A DNA stretch of 64,000 bases from Nyssa sinensis. Taxonomy: Eukaryota; Streptophyta; Magnoliopsida; Cornales; Nyssaceae. The translations under genes and the position numbers were made by a program. Position 1 is the stretch's first letter. Each line of letters starts with the position of its first letter. The notes beneath the pieces are model-generated. The model was not told where the DNA came from. It did not search any database and saw only the letters and a list, made by a program, of their open reading frames with translations. The stretch lies in NCBI GenBank assembly GCA_008638375.1, contig VIRR01000555.1, positions 124,001-188,000 of the forward strand, in the 5' to 3' direction. Shown in pieces: positions 60,622 to 64,000 of the stretch.

Positions 60622-60623
<2 letters not shown>
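60144..60623 (+). mobile_element. TRIM element, 480 bp
   Basis: Two 194 bp LTRs (60144-60337 and 60430-60623) flank only 92 bp. The 5' LTR starts TGTTGTGGCAC and ends ATCATCA; the 3' one starts TATTGTGCCAC and ends GTGCAGCATCA. I count about 22 differences, about 89% identity, mostly transitions. The primer site is TGGTGCCGTCTATAGG at 60341 and the polypurine tract GGGGGGAGTAAC ends at 60429. No coding capacity. The signals match those of the Gypsy element at 27862-42700, the likely helper family. The 3' end abuts an (AT)n tract (60624-60654). Confidence 0.88.
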
Positions 60624-60660
<37 letters not shown>

Positions 60661-62112
60661 CTTATGTGTGCGCTTGCGAATAAATGTCACCTATTAACTC
60701 AAGATGAAAGAATTAAAAAAAAAAAAGGTCTTCAAGTTAAAAAGTTAATGCCAACTGGTTACAGCTGGACATAGAACATTCAAACTCTACAATGGACCTA
60801 AATAGTATTTCATCACATATAATGAACTGTTTCAACACCCTAGGCAGATTTATATTTCCCCACCCTGACGCCTAAAAAGAATTTATGATAACTAGAAGAA
60901 AAAATGAAGAGACACAAAATACAATTAACATGGTTAACTATTGAAGTCACACATAAATCTAAATCTAAATCTTACCCAAATACTGTATGCTTCTGGAGGT
61001 TAATCTGAAACGTTGAATATTTTGCAAGTGATTTCCTTTTTCCTGCCAATATGTTAAGAAGAACTTCAGCAAATAAGCAAAATCAATCAATTTACATTAA
61101 AATCAATCAATCCCATGGATCACTCGTGGTACATGTCTATTGCTACTATTCCTAACATTCCTAATTGCATCACACCACTGAATGCTTTTTCACATGTTAG
61201 CATTATGATGGCTTGCAACAACGGGTCATAGAATAAATGAAAAGAATCTTTAAAGAAATCTAAAAGAAAAAAAAAAACTAATCAAGAAATTATGATAAAT
61301 GCAGACTCTTCGATCTCACAAGATCACTTAATTCAACCCACTGATAACCTCTCCCATCATGTCCATCACTCCTACACCAAAAATTCCAAAAATGAAGACT
61401 ACAGTTAACAGAAATAACATCTGAAGCCAAACATACAAATCTAAATCTAAATTTTACCCATACACTATATGCTTCTAGAGATTAGGATAGGTAGCGACAA
61501 CGGGCCATAGAACAAATGAAAAGCATCTTTCAAAAAAAAAGAAAAAAAGTAACCAAGAAATTAAGAATAATGCAGGCTCTTGGATCCCGCGAGATCCCTT
61601 CAACCCCCTGATATCCTCTCCTAACATGTCCATCACTTCACCAAAAATTCCCCTAAATCACGTAAAGTATGACCAGATCACAATTCAAAACAACGTACCT
61701 GTCCAGTGTTGTGAACGATTAAGTTGAGAGCACGAATGGTTGTAGAGAAGAGAGAAGAAATTAGAAGAGTCCACCACCCCAAGATTTGATTCCCAATGGT
61801 GTTGCGATAGAGTGGAGAAGAGTAAAGAAATGGTGCGCAGAGGAGAGACGGAATCGGAAGTGTCCACACGGAGAAGGGAGAAGAAATGGTGCAGCGGGAG
61901 AAAAGAGATGGAATTAGAAGAGGCACTACGCGATTACAAAGGCAAATTAATAAACAAAAGGAACTGGTAAATTTTATTTAAGGGATAAAATTTATAATAA
62001 AGGGGTGTAAAACACTTTCGAAGAAAACACATAAAATTTTTCATAATTTTATATATAGTAAAGATATAGATATAGATATAAATATATATATATAGATAGA
62101 TAGATAGATGAT
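60624..62112. other. Non-coding stretch with a degraded direct repeat
   Basis: 60624-60800 matches 42701-42890. A segment at 60955-61390 is repeated in degraded form at 61435-61650 (e.g. 'caaatctaaatctaaat', 'atgtccatcact'). Minus frames near 61678-61926 are Ser/Leu/Pro-rich over a purine-rich direct repeat and are not convincing genes. Confidence 0.5.
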
Positions 62113-63900
62113 ACACACACTTTATACAACAATCGCTTTTTTTCCAAAAAGAAATTAATATTTGAGAAACCAATGTGTGTCATACAAATAACATTCTAGA
62201 CTAGTTCATTTAAATCATAGAAAAATTCTATTTGTTCAATCTGATCCTCCAAGACATTAGCTATTATTATTAAGATCAAACAAATAGATTCTTGTACAGA
62301 TTACATTATACTGATACCATATAAGATTGTGAGATCTTAATAGAAGAACATGAAAGCAGATTATTTGCTGATTCTTCCTCCTTTGAAAGCCCATCATGAA
62401 TGTTTTTTATGCATTCAAACACCAGCTGAGACTTCAGTTACTAATATATTTTCCCTTTTCTTTGGTGATTCTTGAGCTTTCTGTACAACAGCCTGATTGG
62501 GAACCAAAACTAGAAATATGTTTGGCACTCAAATTCTCTCTCTCTTCATTGCAAGCTGCAAATTGCAGCACCAAACAGATTAGAAATGACCATATATATT
62601 GAAGTTTTCACTAAAAGTAATACAAAGTAAATGTAGCACACTGGGCACAGTATGTAACACATGGAACGAAGGATCTTTGATGGAATAACAAATGCATGAA
62701 TCTACCTAGAACGAGAGAGCTGCAATTAATAAGTGAACCACAAATGTTTGAGACAAACAACATATTTTGCCCAAAGCAACCCTTTTAAATTTCTGGATTT
62801 TCATTTTTGATTCAAATTGACAAACATCACCAGAAAGGTAAGTATGGAACACTTACAGCAATCTGATCTTTTGAAACCAAACTTATAGCTCAAAGCAGTA
62901 GCATCCAGTTAAGCCCATTTCATCAGATTAGTGGATTACCCTTCGAGGACTATATGAGTTCATTACACTTTATACGAAGACAACAGAATTAAGTCTATTG
63001 TGTTGCTGAAAGCACTTAAACGATTTATTTTATTTTCCTCGAGAGATTATTAAAATATTCTTGGTGAGGATGATTTTTTGTATGACTCCATTCTAGAGCA
63101 TGGATTTTGCCTTTAACTACATTAAAGAAAAATAAAAATAAAAGAGAAAATGGGATAATTCTTTTTTGATAGGTAACTGGCCCTTGCGGTGGGAGTGAAA
63201 ATGGGATAATTCTATTTGGGTTAATTACACCTAACTCTTTGTTAATTTTTGACAATTGCAAATATCTCCCTTGTATTTTCTAAAACTACATTGTCCTCTT
63301 ATCACAATTGTCTTCCAAAACAAGACAAAATTGAAATTACTAAATTACCCATTGATTAAAATATATTAAATATTGTAAAAAGCTAAGATTTCACTCCTTT
63401 CTCCCACGCTACACTGCCCGACCATCATCTTCAACGGCACATCACAACTCCATCAACGGTGGCCACCAAATCACCCTCGTCGTCTTCAACCACTTCCAAC
63501 ACCTACATCGTCACCGCCTACACCGTTGCCCCCACGATCAGCCCACAAACCCAAAGTGGGTCTCACCTCCTTGTCAGTAACTAACTCTTCTCCTTTCCTT
63601 CTCTAGCTATGTCTTACTCTCTCATATCGGTGACCCTCTCTCTATCATATACACATACAAATAGAATACAGAACACAGAACACACAATCATATATATATA
63701 TATGCACGCAAATTCAGTACAAATTACAGACACACACAGAGTGAGTGTACACACAAACACGCGCGCACACAGTCACACACAATGGTTTCTCTCTCTCACT
63801 CTCTAGGTTTCTCTCTCTAAGCCCCTCTCTGTTCATTGATGGATTGATGACACTGGGACCTTTAATTTAAACAAGATTTCACAAGTGTTTTTGGTGATTA
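62113..63900. repeat. R3, third copy of the ~1.5 kb repeat with right flank
   Basis: Same orientation as R1 and R2, ~60 kb away. It shares with R2 both the left 'cacactttatacaac' flank and the right flank up to 'ttggtgatta'. The short Ser/Pro/His frame found in R1 and R2 is disrupted here by deletions and changes. Confidence 0.85.
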
Positions 63901-64000
63901 TGTTGAGATTTTTATTGTAATTGATTCCTTATAAGATTCCTTCTAGTTTTAGATTGATTATGGGAATCAAATCCTAATTTTTTATAGGAGTCAATCTGGT
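63901..64000 (+). mobile_element. Possible start of an LTR element, cut by the window end
   Basis: R3 stops matching R2 exactly where TGTTGAGATTTTTATTG begins, a typical LTR start. Only 100 bp are visible, so the other end and a target duplication cannot be checked. Confidence 0.35.

Overview
This is repeat-rich nuclear DNA from a flowering plant, most likely a woody eudicot. It is AT-rich and microsatellite-rich, with two RPS2/RPS5-type CC-NBS-LRR (NLR) genes on the minus strand and several nested LTR retrotransposons. The genus cannot be named from the sequence. No bacterial, organellar, rRNA or confident tRNA gene is visible. All identities below were compared by eye, without alignment software.

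Layout. About 345-3634: two tandem copies of a ~1.5 kb repeat (R1, R2); a third copy (R3) lies at 62113-63900. 3835-4345: a TG-containing minisatellite. 5195-15477: block A, with the intact NLR-A (7711-10698, minus) and, directly upstream of it, an old non-coding LTR-retroelement remnant. 15478-20664: a Copia-like non-coding fragment split by a ~3.27 kb solo LTR. 20665-27861: block C, AT-rich, no convincing gene. 27862-42700: a complete Ty3/Gypsy Tat-lineage element inserted in an (AT)n tract, itself interrupted by a second ~3.04 kb solo LTR. 42701-44822: repeat remnants. 44823-54330: block B, the paralogue of A, with NLR-B (46518-49505, minus) broken by one in-frame stop. 55065-60143: block C', the paralogue of C. 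60144-60623: a 480 bp TRIM element. The window ends with R3, cut by what looks like the start of another LTR.

The window is therefore an NLR cluster made by segmental duplication (A+C and B+C', in the same order and orientation, flanked by R copies) and later enlarged by retrotransposons. One NLR copy is intact and the other is a recent-looking pseudogene.

The Gypsy element is the most informative part. It has 561 bp LTRs about 98% identical, gag-protease, pol with two RNase H domains, and an antisense spliced gene (aORF) with its own TATA box. Gag-pro and pol lie in one frame separated by UAG CAA UUA CAG, the tobamovirus-type leaky-stop context. A 3' untranslated array holds about 24 short hairpins whose stems differ in sequence but keep their pairing. 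The nearby TRIM shares the element's primer-binding site, polypurine tract and LTR 3' end, and sits at the paralogous AT tract of the second duplicate.
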